From NCBI RefSeq assembly GCF_033473495.1, contig NC_088936.1:3348001-3412000 (forward strand): DNA of 64,000 bases, written 5' to 3'. Under the pieces are notes generated by a model. That model saw only the letters and a program-made list of their open reading frames with translations, was not told where the DNA came from and ran no database searches. The position numbers and the translations under genes were made by a program. Positions 51,656 to 62,215 of this stretch are shown here, piece by piece. The DNA is from Cercospora beticola (taxonomy: Eukaryota > Ascomycota > Dothideomycetes > Mycosphaerellales > Mycosphaerellaceae). The first letter of the stretch is position 1. The number at the start of each line of letters is the position of its first letter.

Positions 51656-53410
51656 ATGGCTTCACTGCCAGCTCGGCAGTCCTCGCGGCCGCGACGAGCT
51701 TCGCCGTCTGAACAGTCGCAGGCTTCGACCACACAACCTCAAGAATCTCCAGCGCAAGTACGATCGCAATCCGAAGACTCGCAGACTATATTCGTCAACA
51801 AGCCAGCAGAAGAGGAGGCAGAATTGGAGCAAGAGAAGTCACTACCAGCCGAAACCGCCGCGGGTCAAGATGAAGACGAGGTCATGAGATGTTGGATTTG
51901 CATGTCCGATTCGACTGAAGATGGGCCGGACACATCGCCATGGCGCGATCCATGTCCGTGTGCGTTGGTCGCTCACGAAGAATGCCTGCTGGACTGGATA
52001 GCGGACATTGAGTCCCCAAAGAATGCACACAACCGAAGTCGCTCAGGGAAGATAGAATGTCCACAGTGCAAGGCAGAGATCAAGCTTTCACGGCCGAGAG
52101 ACTACATTGTGGATGCCATGCGAGGTCTCGAACGCATGACAGACAGAGCTGTCATTCCTGTGAGTGGACTGGCGTTGAGCTCTGCAATGGTGCACATCAG
52201 CCAATACGTCGGCGTGCACACCATTTATGCGATATTTGGAGCAGACGATGGTAACAGATTGCTGGAGCCCCTGTGGCGATGGGCCACACAGCCTTCAGTC
52301 GAAGTGTATGCCAGCGAGCCAGAGAAGGTTTGGGAGATCCTTTCGACGTTGTTCCTCGATCGACTAAAACACTGGCGACTCATCGTGGGCCTCCCATTGA
52401 TCACGCCAGTGCTCGTTTTATCACGAACCTCACTTGCCGATAGCGTACTGCCCGTTCTGCCAATTGTTTTCTTCGCTTCCCAAGCACACTCACCAAGCGA
52501 CGCTCTGGATTTTGCGTCATGGCCACCATCCGCAAGCTTTGCGTTTGCCGTATTACCCTACGTTCGCTCGCTGTACAACGCGTACTACAAGAGGGTGTGG
52601 GCAGAAAAAGAGAAGCAATGGCTTGAGGCAGTCAAGCCGCGAGTGAGCCAACAGAACGAGCAGGATGCAGCAGCAAATAATGGGCAGAATCCCGCGGAGG
52701 CAGAAGGAGACGGCAATGTGTTCGAGGTGCGAATCGAACAAGAAGTGTGGGAGGATGATTGGGAACAAGAAGATCAAAGACTCGTTCAACAAGCAGCGGA
52801 CAGGCAGCCTGCAGCACACAACGAAGCCCAACAGCCTGGCTTGCAGATTGAGCAGAATAATGACGAGGATGCAAACGCACCACAGCAAGCCGCTGGCGAA
52901 GTTCCACAACAAGCACAGGCTCCCCAACGAGACCTGCCACAGGAAGGCGGATTCCCTCGAGGCGAAAACGACGCGGCGCCCGCACCCGTAGTACCTCGCG
53001 ATCGTTTGGAAGACTTCGCACGTCGACGCCAGGAAGCGCAAGGCCAGCATAACAATGCTGGCAATGTGCAAAACGTCGAGCGTCGATTGTCGCTCTCTCT
53101 CACTGGAATGGCTGAAACGTTCCTTGGCGCTCTCTTCTTTCCAACAATCGCCGGCCTGGCCGGAGAAGCGCTGAAGCTTGTTCTTCCGCACAGATGGGTC
53201 ACCCCGCCGCCCATGCGCATCTTCAGAGAGACGTGGGCGGCAGGATTTTGGCAGAGGAAATGGGCTCGTAGCTTGGTCGGCGGATGTCTCTTCGTGGTTT
53301 GCAAAGATTTCCTGCGGCTGTATGTGTGCTGGCGCGCCGCACAGCTTCATAAGGACAGAAGAGTTCTCGATGTAGATAGGAGAAAGGGTCGAGGGTCATT
53401 CAGGCCGTGA
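51656..53410 (+). CDS. RING-CH (MARCH-type) E3 ubiquitin ligase, membrane
   Basis: Single exon, 584 residues. The C4HC3 RING-CH domain is complete: Cys 79 and 82 (CWIC), Cys 100 and 102 (CPC), His 107, Cys 110 (HEEC) and Cys 135 and 138 (CPQC). Hydrophobic segments follow: ALSSAMVHISQYVGVHTIYA, RLIVGLPLITPVLVL, VLPVLPIVFFA, and near the C-terminus TFLGALFFPTIAGLAG and LVGGCLFVVCKDFLRLYVC. Between them lies a long Gln/Ala/Glu-rich cytosolic stretch (about 340-475). Such ligases sit in ER, mitochondrial or endosomal membranes and tag membrane proteins. Substrate unknown; the frame is intact. Confidence 0.88.
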   Translation: MASLPARQSSRPRRASPSEQSQASTTQPQESPAQVRSQSEDSQTIFVNKPAEEEAELEQEKSLPAETAAGQDEDEVMRCWICMSDSTEDGPDTSPWRDPCPCALVAHEECLLDWIADIESPKNAHNRSRSGKIECPQCKAEIKLSRPRDYIVDAMRGLERMTDRAVIPVSGLALSSAMVHISQYVGVHTIYAIFGADDGNRLLEPLWRWATQPSVEVYASEPEKVWEILSTLFLDRLKHWRLIVGLPLITPVLVLSRTSLADSVLPVLPIVFFASQAHSPSDALDFASWPPSASFAFAVLPYVRSLYNAYYKRVWAEKEKQWLEAVKPRVSQQNEQDAAANNGQNPAEAEGDGNVFEVRIEQEVWEDDWEQEDQRLVQQAADRQPAAHNEAQQPGLQIEQNNDEDANAPQQAAGEVPQQAQAPQRDLPQEGGFPRGENDAAPAPVVPRDRLEDFARRRQEAQGQHNNAGNVQNVERRLSLSLTGMAETFLGALFFPTIAGLAGEALKLVLPHRWVTPPPMRIFRETWAAGFWQRKWARSLVGGCLFVVCKDFLRLYVCWRAAQLHKDRRVLDVDRRKGRGSFRP

Positions 53411-53993
53411 TGGGATAGTCAATTGTGCTTGAGCGAGGAGTTGGGGCACGGCATTATTGGTTTTACATAGCTCTCACTCAGCCATAGCGCTGGCGTCACA
53501 GACACGATGTATGAAGACAATCCCAGCTTCTCTCGCCCAGCATGTATTGAAGCCATGGAAAAGCCTGTCGTCGAGAAGGAATGAGGAGCAATCTGTGCAC
53601 CCCTGCTCGTAATTGCGGCAAGGTTTCCGCGTGGAGGCATCGTGGCATCCCAGAGCGTCGCTGTGCTCTGACGCCGTGCTCGAAACAAGCCATTGCGAAG
53701 GCCGCTCGTGATCTCCTCCCTACACCCCACCCGCAGCCTTGCTCTTTCGCTTGTCTGAGCTGTCTCAGATGCGGTGTTTCTAAGCTGTACACCCAATCTG
53801 ACAACGCTAAACCCGAGTACCTCTTGTGATCGACAGCTCCGACGCCCTCGACAACCCACTCCAGCACAACCTCGAGTACTCCGGGCGACCGACCGAGCAA
53901 AGCACACATCCGCCCTTTCGAACAGCTACGGCAATCTCCATCCAGCCCTGGCCACCACAACATAGGGCGTGAAGCCCGTCAGGCGCCGTCACC
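53411..53993. other. Intergenic, 0.6 kb
   Basis: 3' region of the RING-CH gene and promoter and leader of the AP-2 alpha gene. No further feature recognised. Confidence 0.4.
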
Positions 53994-56897
53994 ATGGCCG
54001 CCGCCGCCTCCGCTCTCTTTAACAGGGGCATGGGCCCCTCCAGCAAAGAGAATACGATGCGCGGCCTCGTCTCCTTCATCGCCGACCTGCGAAACGCCCG
54101 AGCACGCGAACTCGAAGAGAAGCGAATCAACAAGGAACTCGCCAACATCCGACAGAAGTTCAAAGGCGGCAACCTATCCGGCTACGACAAGAAGAAGTAC
54201 GTGTGCAAGCTATTGTACATCTACATCTTGGGATGGAATGTCGATTTCGGGCATTTGGAAGCCGTGAATCTGATTTCGGCGACCAAATACTCGGAGAAAC
54301 AGATTGGATATCTGGCTGTGACCTTATTCTTGTACGAAGGGCATGAGCTGTTGCACCTGGTGGTCAACAGCATTCGGAAGGATCTGGCGGATCACAATGA
54401 GTTGAACAACTGCCTGGCTCTCCATGCCATTGCCAACGTAGGCGGGAAAGAGATGGGAGAGGCGCTTTCTGCGGAGGTGCATCGATTGCTTATATCCCCT
54501 GCGAGCAAGCCATTTGTCAAGAAGAAGGCGGCTTTGACGCTCCTGAGGCTCTATCGAAAAGTACCAACAATTGTGCAGCCGGAATGGTCAGAGAGGATAA
54601 TCGCGATTATGGACGACCAAGACTTGGGCGTTGCATTGAGTGTCACGAGTTTGATCATGACCTTGGCCCAGGATGATCCGGACAGCTACAAGGGCAGCTA
54701 TGTGAAGGCTGCGCAGAGGCTGAGAAAGCTGGTGGTAGACCAAGACTATGCGGGAGACTATGTCTACTACAAAGTGCCCTGCCCCTGGCTGCAGGTTAAG
54801 CTGTTGCGGCTGATGCAGTATTTTCCCCCTTCAGAGGATACGCATGTGCGACAACTTATGCGAGACTCTTTGCAAGTCATCCTGGACAATGCGATGGAGA
54901 GTCCAAAGAATGTACAGCAGAACAATGCGCAGAATGCAGTGTTATTCGAGGCTATTAACCTCATTATACACTTGGATACGGAGCGGGACCTGATGGTGCA
55001 GATATCAACGAAGCTGGGCAAGTTCATTGGGAGCAGAGAGACGAATGTGAGATATCTGGGACTCGAGGCCATGACACATTTGTCAGTGCGAGCGGAAAAC
55101 CTGGACCCGATCAAGAAGCATCAGGACATCATTATTGGATCACTCAGGGATCGCGATATTACGGTGCGCAGGCAGGGCCTGGATCTATTATACAGCATGT
55201 GTGATGCCACGAATTCGCAGAAGATTGTGCATGAGCTGCTCAAGTATCTGCAATCTGCAGACTACGCAATTCGAGAAGAGATGGTGCTGAAGATCGCCAT
55301 TCTGACTGAGAAGTATGCCACGGACGTCAAGTGGTATGTCGACATATCAATGCGACTGATTGCCATGGCCGGCGACCATGTCAGCGATGAGGTATGGCAA
55401 AGAATCATTCAGATCGTAACCAACAATGACGAGCTGCAAGTCTATGCTGCACAAAACATCCTGCAATACTGCAGGGCTGACCACTGCCATGAGACACTGG
55501 TAAAGATTGGAAGCTATATTTTGGGCGAGTTTGGTCACCTTATCGCCGACACCAAGACCTGCAGTCCGATCGAGCAGTTCTTTGCACTGCAGGCTAAATT
55601 TGCGGCATGTTCGCCAGTGACACGAGCTATGATCCTGTCTGCTTTCTTCAAATTTGTCAACCTGTTCCCAGAGATCCGACCACAGCTACTTTCAGCTTTC
55701 AGAACGTATAGCCATTCACTGGATTCCGAGCTCCAACAGCGTGCATGCGAATACTTGGCAATATCAACAATGCCCTCGGACGACCTCCTACGAACAATAT
55801 GTGACGAGATGCCTGCTTTTCCCGAACGAGCGTCTGCTTTGCTGTCAAGGTTAGACAAGAAGTCGAGCGCAGCTGGCGACAAGAGAACGTGGGCCATCAC
55901 AGGCAAAGACGCTGCACCTGGTCTCGACCGGAGTGCTACGCTCAAGCGCAATTTCAGCGCCACCGCTGCTGCTGCCGGCATTAATGGAACAACGAACGGC
56001 ACCAACGGTATACACAAGAACGGCGTCGTGAAGACGCCAATTGACGAACTGGCTGGTCTCGACTTGACGAGTGGAAGCACTAACTTTGCGTCCGCAGCAC
56101 ATCTGTCTCCGAACTGGGAAGAGGGCTACAACCGACTACTCATGCGCGCTGAAGGACTTCTTTACGAGGACGTCCAAATACAAATTGGATGCAGGACAGA
56201 GTACCGTGCGGAAGTAGGGTGTCTGATCTTGTACTTCACGAACAAATCTCCAGCGCCGATACAATCTTTTACCACAACCGTGGACAATCCATCTCCGGAG
56301 CAGCTCAAAGTGGAGACCAAGAGCTTGCCCGACACGAAAGTCCACACAGGAGAGCAGACGAGTCAGATGGTCATCTTCACGGCCAATGGCATTTTCAGCG
56401 AAGCGCCCACAATCAGGATATCATACATGGCTGGAGCTCTACAAGCTCTGACACTGAAGTTACCCTTGGCACTGCACAAGTACATGGACACTGCCGTTTT
56501 ATCTTCAGAGGACTTCTTCAAGCGGTGGAAACAAATTGGCGGTGCGCCGCGAGAAAGCCAAAATATTTTCAAAGCATACGATATTTCCACCGACGCGACA
56601 CGGAGGCTGCTCATAGGCATGAAGTGGGGCATCTTAGACGGTGTCGATCCGAACCCAAAGAACTTTGTCGGTGCGACGGTGTTGCATACCGGAGGTGGCA
56701 AGTATGGCTGCTTGATGAGGCTGGAGCCGAATCATGACAACAAGGTGAGACTCTATCCTTTCTGCTAAAAAAGCTCGCATGCTAATCATCCTTCCTTCCA
56801 GATGTACCGTCTCACGATACGCGCGACAGACGAAGCCGTCTCTCCCATTCTGATGAAGTTAATGGAGGAGAGATTGAAAGAGCCCTTTCCGCAATGA
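53994..56897 (+). CDS. APL3: AP-2 adaptor complex subunit alpha
   Basis: Two exons (53994-56744, 56802-56897) give 948 residues. The trunk starts MRGLVSFIADLRNARARELE, the alpha-adaptin hallmark, and goes on with KYVCKLLYIYILGWNVDFGH, EKQIGYLAVTLFL, NCLALHAIANVGG and CPWLQVKLLRLMQYFPP, a HEAT-like solenoid to about residue 620. A Ser/Thr/Ala-rich hinge (about 635-700) is short. The ear domain follows (VQIQIGCRTEYRAEVGCL, FFKRWKQIGG, LLIGMKWGILDGVDPNPKNF) and ends in exon 2 with YRLTIRATDEAVSPILMKLM. The 57-base intron has a GCTAATC branch site. AP-2 links cargo and PtdIns(4,5)P2 to clathrin-site endocytosis at the plasma membrane. Functionally close to ARPC5 on the same window, but not co-located. 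Confidence 0.96.
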
Positions 56898-57415
56898 CAA
56901 TCAACTGCTTCCTTCGCAGAGCGAAGTGAAGCCGTGAGAGATGCGATGCTGCATAGCAATTCACATGCGCAAGGACAGAACCTGAACCAGATGCCGAGTT
57001 TTGGGCAACTCAGAGCCCATGCTGGGATCGACTGAGGCATTGGGTTGATAAGTAGGGGAGCAGAAAAAAAGGTTTGCATGCATTTTGATACCACGTGGCA
57101 GGCGGGAAATAGGGGAGAGCAATCGCAAGATGATGTGTACAGATTAGTTTTGGGAGACGAGGGGTGGGAGATGAGCGCATTGGAATCGAGTTGCCCTTCG
57201 AACGCTCGAATTTTGATTCATCATAATTGAACAAGCATCAAAAGCCTGGCGTATGTGTACACGTATTCTACAAAATCCTCGGCGTGACTTTGTAAGAGGG
57301 TTGGACCGCGATGCGAGCGAGTTGAGGATTGAAATATGAGCGTTATGCTTTTTACTCTATTCAAAACCAGATGCTGATCACTGTGCTCATATCAATCTCT
57401 TCAGGACTCGTGCCA
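56898..57415. other. Intergenic, 0.5 kb, tail-to-tail
   Basis: Between the AP-2 alpha stop and the 3' end of the secreted-protein gene. Expected to hold both 3' UTRs; nothing else seen. Confidence 0.4.
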
Positions 57416-57953
57416 TCAACCACCGCAAGTGCCCGATTTCAAACAGTTGTAATTTACGCATTCGAAGCCACTGGACATACTTGTAGTCGCTCGACAAACT
57501 TGCGCAGTGTATCCGTCACCAAAATTTTGGCAAGCCTCTTGGAAACCATGCAAGCTGTCCCAAGAAATTTGTGGATTCGTGCACTACATTCAGTTGTATT
57601 AGCTCGCGGTGGTTCAACGTGGTGGACAGATGTCTAACATACTACGTTGAATTTGTTGCCGTTGAAGTCGGCTACGCCATGCTCATACTGACCACCATAG
57701 ACACCACACGCCTTGGCAGTTGTTCGGTCTGCGATATGACCGTCGCTCTTGACACAAGATCCGAAGTTTGTCGATGGGCGAGATCCTGAGAATTGGCGTT
57801 TGGTGATGATATAGTCTGTGTCATGCGGTAGAGCGTTTGCTTGTGTGCCAATGAGGAGGATTGTCCTGTAAACATTGTTAGACGATCAGTCGATAGATAT
57901 TTCTCACAGAAACTGGATACTGACAATGTCATTGAAGCTATGCGTAATGCCAT
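57416..57953 (-). CDS. Small secreted cysteine-rich protein (three exons)
   Basis: Exons 57953-57925, 57865-57643 and 57583-57416 give 139 residues. Both introns are 59 bases: the first has a GTCAGT donor, a CTAAC branch site and a TTTACAG acceptor; the second has GTATGT, GCTAATAC and AATGTAG. Joined, the protein has a near-ideal signal peptide (MALRIASMTLTILLIGTQAN, cleavage expected after ANA), a short propeptide ending ITKR (a Kex2 site), and a mature chain with eight Cys: GSCVKS, KACGVYGG, NVCTN, EACQNF, QVCRAT, FECVNY, NCLKSG and TCGG. An even Cys number suggests four disulfides. No similar family comes to mind; size, processing and location in a gene-poor stretch fit a candidate effector or surface peptide. 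A GTATGT inside exon 3 (about 57480) could give another 3' end. Confidence 0.72.
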
Positions 57954-58616
57954 TGTGAATACCGGCGAACTGTGGTCTGTTCAGGTTGTTCCATCTTACA
58001 GTAAGCGCAGATTCCTCCTTCTTATGTTCATGATATGCAGGTACATCGACGCGAGCCCTTAGGGCTTGCGGTACATGGATAGCGACAGGAGGGAGGATCC
58101 TAGAAAGATTCGTAGCTGTACCCGCTTTCTCCAACGCACCAGGATTGACTTCTCTGTATAGGTCACAACTAAATTAATAGACTTGGGCTGAAGTAGGCAT
58201 CGGGTCTAGACCCGTCCGGATCTATTTTCACAGAGTTGCTCCGTTTTTTTGTAGCACCATGCAGGTGATGATTTATGCTGGGATGCCATTACCAACGTTG
58301 TGTGGTCACCTAATCCAGTGAATGGACTTATCCGGGTCAGGAGTTTCAGATGCACTGAAAGATCGGAGATCCAAGTTAGCAAGTTTTGCCGTGTGTAGAG
58401 AACCAACTTGCTCGCTCTCTAGGAGGTTTTTATGGTTGTAGAAGGGAAAGGCTTGGAATGGATGGGCATGTCATTGTTCTTCGACAACCTGTTGTACAGG
58501 AGATCCGACTGTATAGCTCAGCCCCGGACATCGTGGGCTGTGATCGTACAACAAACTAAGTACTGCCGGCCGATTAAAATGCGTTCAGGACGCCTAGATA
58601 TCCGATGTAAGCCCCT
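57954..58616. other. Intergenic, 0.66 kb
   Basis: Presumed promoter of the secreted-protein gene. No clear TATA box and no other recognisable feature. Confidence 0.35.
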
Positions 58617-59403
58617 TCATGAGGCATCGTGACGATGGTTGAGAATGCTTCTTGGCATGACAGGTTCATGGTAAACAGGAACGGCCAGTAAGGGAGACTC
58701 CAATTTATGGGCATTTGTGCCGCATCTAGCACCAACATTTGCACCTTGTTGCCCTCTTGATTGAGTCGGGTCGACGTGTGATGGACGTGGGAATATACCG
58801 TGGTGCTTTCGAGCGTTCGTCGTTGCGGACTGCATCTGCTCTCGGAGAGACTGGAACTCTTTTTACATTGTGCGGCATCACTGCGGATTTCAGTCAGCTC
58901 TTGAGTCTTGTACACTAAGCTTTAGATGTGTTGATCCTTCTGTGCGAGGCTTGCTTCCAGTTCTGACGCCTTTTCGTATGCATTACGCAGTCGCTGCAGT
59001 TCATTAGCAGCTGCCGTACTTTGCGACTGCCCCTGCCGCAGCTCTTCAATTTCTTTAATTCGCGGTTACTCGGTTTGGGAGGTGGCTCTGTGAAGTGTCT
59101 CGATGAACGGTCGAGAGGATAGCAGCCCAATTCTTCTCTACCTCGTGCCGAGCTGCTGCCTCAGGCCTCACGTCTCACGCCAAGGCTCCCTCTCTGACGT
59201 ATGCCCTCGACGTGTGTGTCGCCGAGACGAGACTTGATGACCGGTGCCATGTTGATGCAGTTGTATGATCTGCCTGGGCTGGACATTGAGGTGCAAGCAG
59301 GCTCAGCGTTCCGGACCAAGTCCGAGCGTGGCTTGCCACCATGGTGGGAGGTGGACGTTGATTCCAGGGGGGTATTACTGAAGTGAAACGTGCAGATCGT
59401 CAA
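58617..59403 (-). pseudogene. Coiled-coil gene remnant with several frame breaks
   Basis: On the minus strand, coding-like segments follow in order but in different frames: TPLESTSTSHHGGKPRSDLV to HVEGIRQR (59380-59175); EAAARHEVEKNWAAILSTVH (59165-59065); IKEIEELRQGQSQSTAAANE, then LQRLRNAYEKASELEASLAQ, a clear coiled coil ending at a TAA near 58924; VYKTQELTEIRSDAAQ (58915-58860); and LREQMQSATTNARKHHG onward to 58617. The changes fall inside continuous-looking protein and lack splice signals, so indels and a stop are the simplest reading. The original function is unknown. Confidence 0.45.
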
Positions 59404-60300
59404 TGCTGACAGTTAGAAACCCCTAGTGCTATGTATAACTGTTATAGCCTGCTGCCTTGACAGTACGCGACCTTGCACTGCTAGCTGAGTGAGCTTGTGG
59501 GTATATGGGAAGGATACGTGCACCAGAGTGCAATGACTCGATCGGATGCCGTCATCCGTGTAGGATGTCATCGTTGTGCGGAAGGACGTGCGTGGTTGGA
59601 TTGTTCGCTCGGGATCTGGCTGGACGTGGTGCATATGCAGGTCCACATGTCAAGACAACACGAATAGATGAGATGGCGATCGGCCTAGAAGCTTGCATTG
59701 TACGTGGTGAGCTTTTGTGGTATTATTGTCGGAAAGTACATGTCAGCGGTCAGGCGTCGATGCCTTGGTTCGCTGCAACGTTGCTAGGTCGTTGTCATCC
59801 GCCATCCTTGGTACCAGACTAGAAGTGGGGGTGAGGCAGATCTGGACACTGCATGGAGTCGAATGTATGCAGCGAAGGCCACGCCATGCCTCAAGAATGT
59901 ACTGCCAGTAGAAACTTGATACAGCGCTAGGCTTGCAGATGGCGCAGTATGGAGCAGGAGGCAGGAGATGCAGTGTGCGGAGTGAATAGTTAGTGTGGCA
60001 AGTGCGGTGTCGAGGAGGAAAAGGAAAGGGTCATTCCGCCAAGCGGGAAGCGAGCTGATCCGCCGGATCTCTCCACCTGAGCGACCACCAACACCACTGC
60101 GGCGCAATCTAGCCTACTTTCCCATCAGTGCTCGACGTTCCTGCCTTCTTCCTCCACAGCTGGCGGGAGTGTGCAAGGTTCCATTCACTCGGTTTCGCGC
60201 TCGAGGTTCTTCTGGAGGACTGCGAGCAATTGCCATCCCAAGAATGACTTCCGCATAAAGCATCTCGGCTCCTCACCTCGGTCACGGCCATCGAGCAAGC
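59404..60300. other. Intergenic, 0.9 kb
   Basis: May include the decayed 5' end of the coiled-coil remnant and the promoter of the 60301 gene. No recognisable gene, RNA or repeat. Confidence 0.35.
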
Positions 60301-61250
60301 ATGTTCTCCAGCAGCAAGAAGCGAGCGCGTGCAGACAGCGGGAGCGACCATTTCCGGGTTGAAGACGTGCCTTTTGGCAAGGTCGGTATCATACGTGCTT
60401 CTGCTAAGATGACTGCTGACGCCGCCCGCAGAGAGCTCGAGCGACTACTGAAGCCTCGGCAGACAGCGGGAAATGGTTCAACGACTCCGTTCTCAATACG
60501 CCGACCAGGACATCGGCACGCAATCCGACAGACTATGATAGCGATGCCGACACGTCGAGCTTGAGGTCTGAACCAGGCAGTCCTCGCGATGCCTCGATGG
60601 ATGACGATGACGTGGACATGGACGACGGCACCTTCTCGCAATCACCTGAAGCAGAATTTCTTCCTCGTCCGACCGGTCCTGTTCCAGCTCATCTGCCACA
60701 GAAGCTGCAGATGAATAGAGTGCCGACGCCGATGGTGCCAATGCGACCAGGAGCCAGTCCGGAGCGCATTAGAACTGGCTTCAAACAACACGTTCGTCGT
60801 CGCCATCCGCAGGAATATTCTGCCAGCTCCGACCTTCTCGAGGTGCCCTCGCCCATCGATGAGGATGAGGTACCTACTCCACCCTCTGCGGCCGAGGCAG
60901 CAGAATCACGGCTTAGCATGCTCAGCGTTAGTGACGTTGACATGGACGGGAATGAAGGAGTGCCTCGCATTTCCATTGACCCTGCCAGACCTAATCTCAC
61001 TCGACCTGACGGAGAAGCAGACCTGGAGTCTGCCATTGATTCAGAGCCGATGGACTACGGATCGAATAATCTCATTGTCCGAAAACAACGCCAGCGTAGC
61101 GGAGCGCTCAGCAGCGGCAACCCATCTGTCCGTGCCACCCCAATCGCTGGTACGAACAACAAGCGCGGCGGCTTTGCAATGGGATTCAGGCCCGATTGCG
61201 AGAAATGCCGTCTGCGTGTCCCAGGACACATGAATCACTTTATTGTTTAG
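60301..61250 (+). CDS. Hypothetical protein with C-terminal CCHH motif
   Basis: Two exons (60301-60381, 60432-61250) give 299 residues. The 50-base intron (GTCGGT donor, TGCTGAC branch, CCGCAG acceptor) joins VEDVPFGK to RARATTEASADSGKWFND in phase. The protein starts MFSSSKKRARADSGS (possible nuclear signal), has an acidic patch MDDDDVDMDD, then Ser/Pro-rich sequence with VPSPIDEDEVPTPP. The last 25 residues, GFRPDCEKCRLRVPGHMNHF, contain C-x2-C-x6-H-x2-H, spaced like a small zinc-binding site. The rest seems disordered. I do not recognise the family; a nuclear role is a guess from the basic and acidic patches. Confidence 0.7.
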
Positions 61251-61791
61251 CGAGCATGAAGGACTTTCATTGCGGTCTTTCTTTTAGCAACCAGTTTTAC
61301 CACAGCGACAGGCGCTTAGAGGAGTTCACCACTATTACAGCTTTCGAGGGATTGGCAAGCGCAGATACCAGGATCGCTCTTTGACATGGCCGCAGGACTG
61401 GCGGATTTTCATTTTGTGTGTATGCATCTGCATCGTACTACCCACTACTACTACTAGACAGCCAGCACTTCAGCAGTTCTAATGTTCAATGTTGAAAGGG
61501 ACGAATTGTCTCAGCTGATCGAGTCTCTACATGATCTTACCCAGCTCGACACGACCTCCAATTCCGTAGAAGGACATGTTAAAAGCGCCGACAGCATTGC
61601 GTGAATGGCCGGAGACCTGCCACAGCGTGGTCCCGGCACGCAATATCATGTGAGCAGCTCGCAATCCTGAAACGTAGAGATATCGGTATATTTTCTCACT
61701 TTGAGTCAGTGACTGCTGACTGCACATAACACAGAACGCTCTCCGAATTCGAGTGGTCACAAATATTGTGAAACGAGGTACGAACTTCGGA
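61251..61791. other. Intergenic, 0.54 kb
   Basis: A minus-strand frame at 61668-61527 (GLRAAHMILRAGTTLWQVSG and on to ELGKIM) reads like a 3' exon, preceded by a TTTCAG acceptor, and may belong to the small gene at 61792-62028 if a 133-base intron with donor GTGAGA at 61800 is used. This is unproven. Confidence 0.3.
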
Positions 61792-62028
61792 TTATCTCAC
61801 CATCTTCACACATTCCCAAGCTTCTTTCGAAATACCTCGAAGCATACGTTGAAAAAGTAGTGCCGGCTCTTGGCGATACATATGCAGCAGCTTGGCAGCA
61901 CTGTTGTCGGGTGAGAGAGCACCTCAACCCCACTTCCGTCACCCAGTGCCCCGCTACCAGGCCGCATTTCGCCCGCATCTCTGATCGTGTGGCTCGCACC
62001 GTAGCAACTCAACAGAAGCTGCTGACAT
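61792..62028 (-). CDS. Possible small two-exon gene
   Basis: Minus-strand exons 62028-61958 and 61900-61792 join in phase over a 57-base intron (GTAGCG donor, CAACAG acceptor) to give 59 residues: MSAASVELLRCEPHDQRC, then NAACAAKLLHMYRQEPALLF and MLRGISKEAWECVKM, ending at a TAA. The helical, Leu/Cys-containing sequence looks coding, but there is no known domain. A GTGAGA donor just before the stop may splice to a further exon. The gene is divergent from the dehydrogenase at 62216. Confidence is low because the gene is so short. Confidence 0.3.
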
Positions 62029-62215
62029 ATGTTGCAAGAATGATGACGGCTAAAAGCCGCCTAGCTGCGAGATAGACGAGACAGAAGCTTGCGTGCCTGC
62101 ATGTCGACCATAAGCTTTCTTCTTTTTGGAGCCACTTCAACTTCACTTCCATTCCATCGACACTCGCAACTTTGAGTCTACCACACATCGATACAAAGCT
62201 TACTTTTCACCCGCC

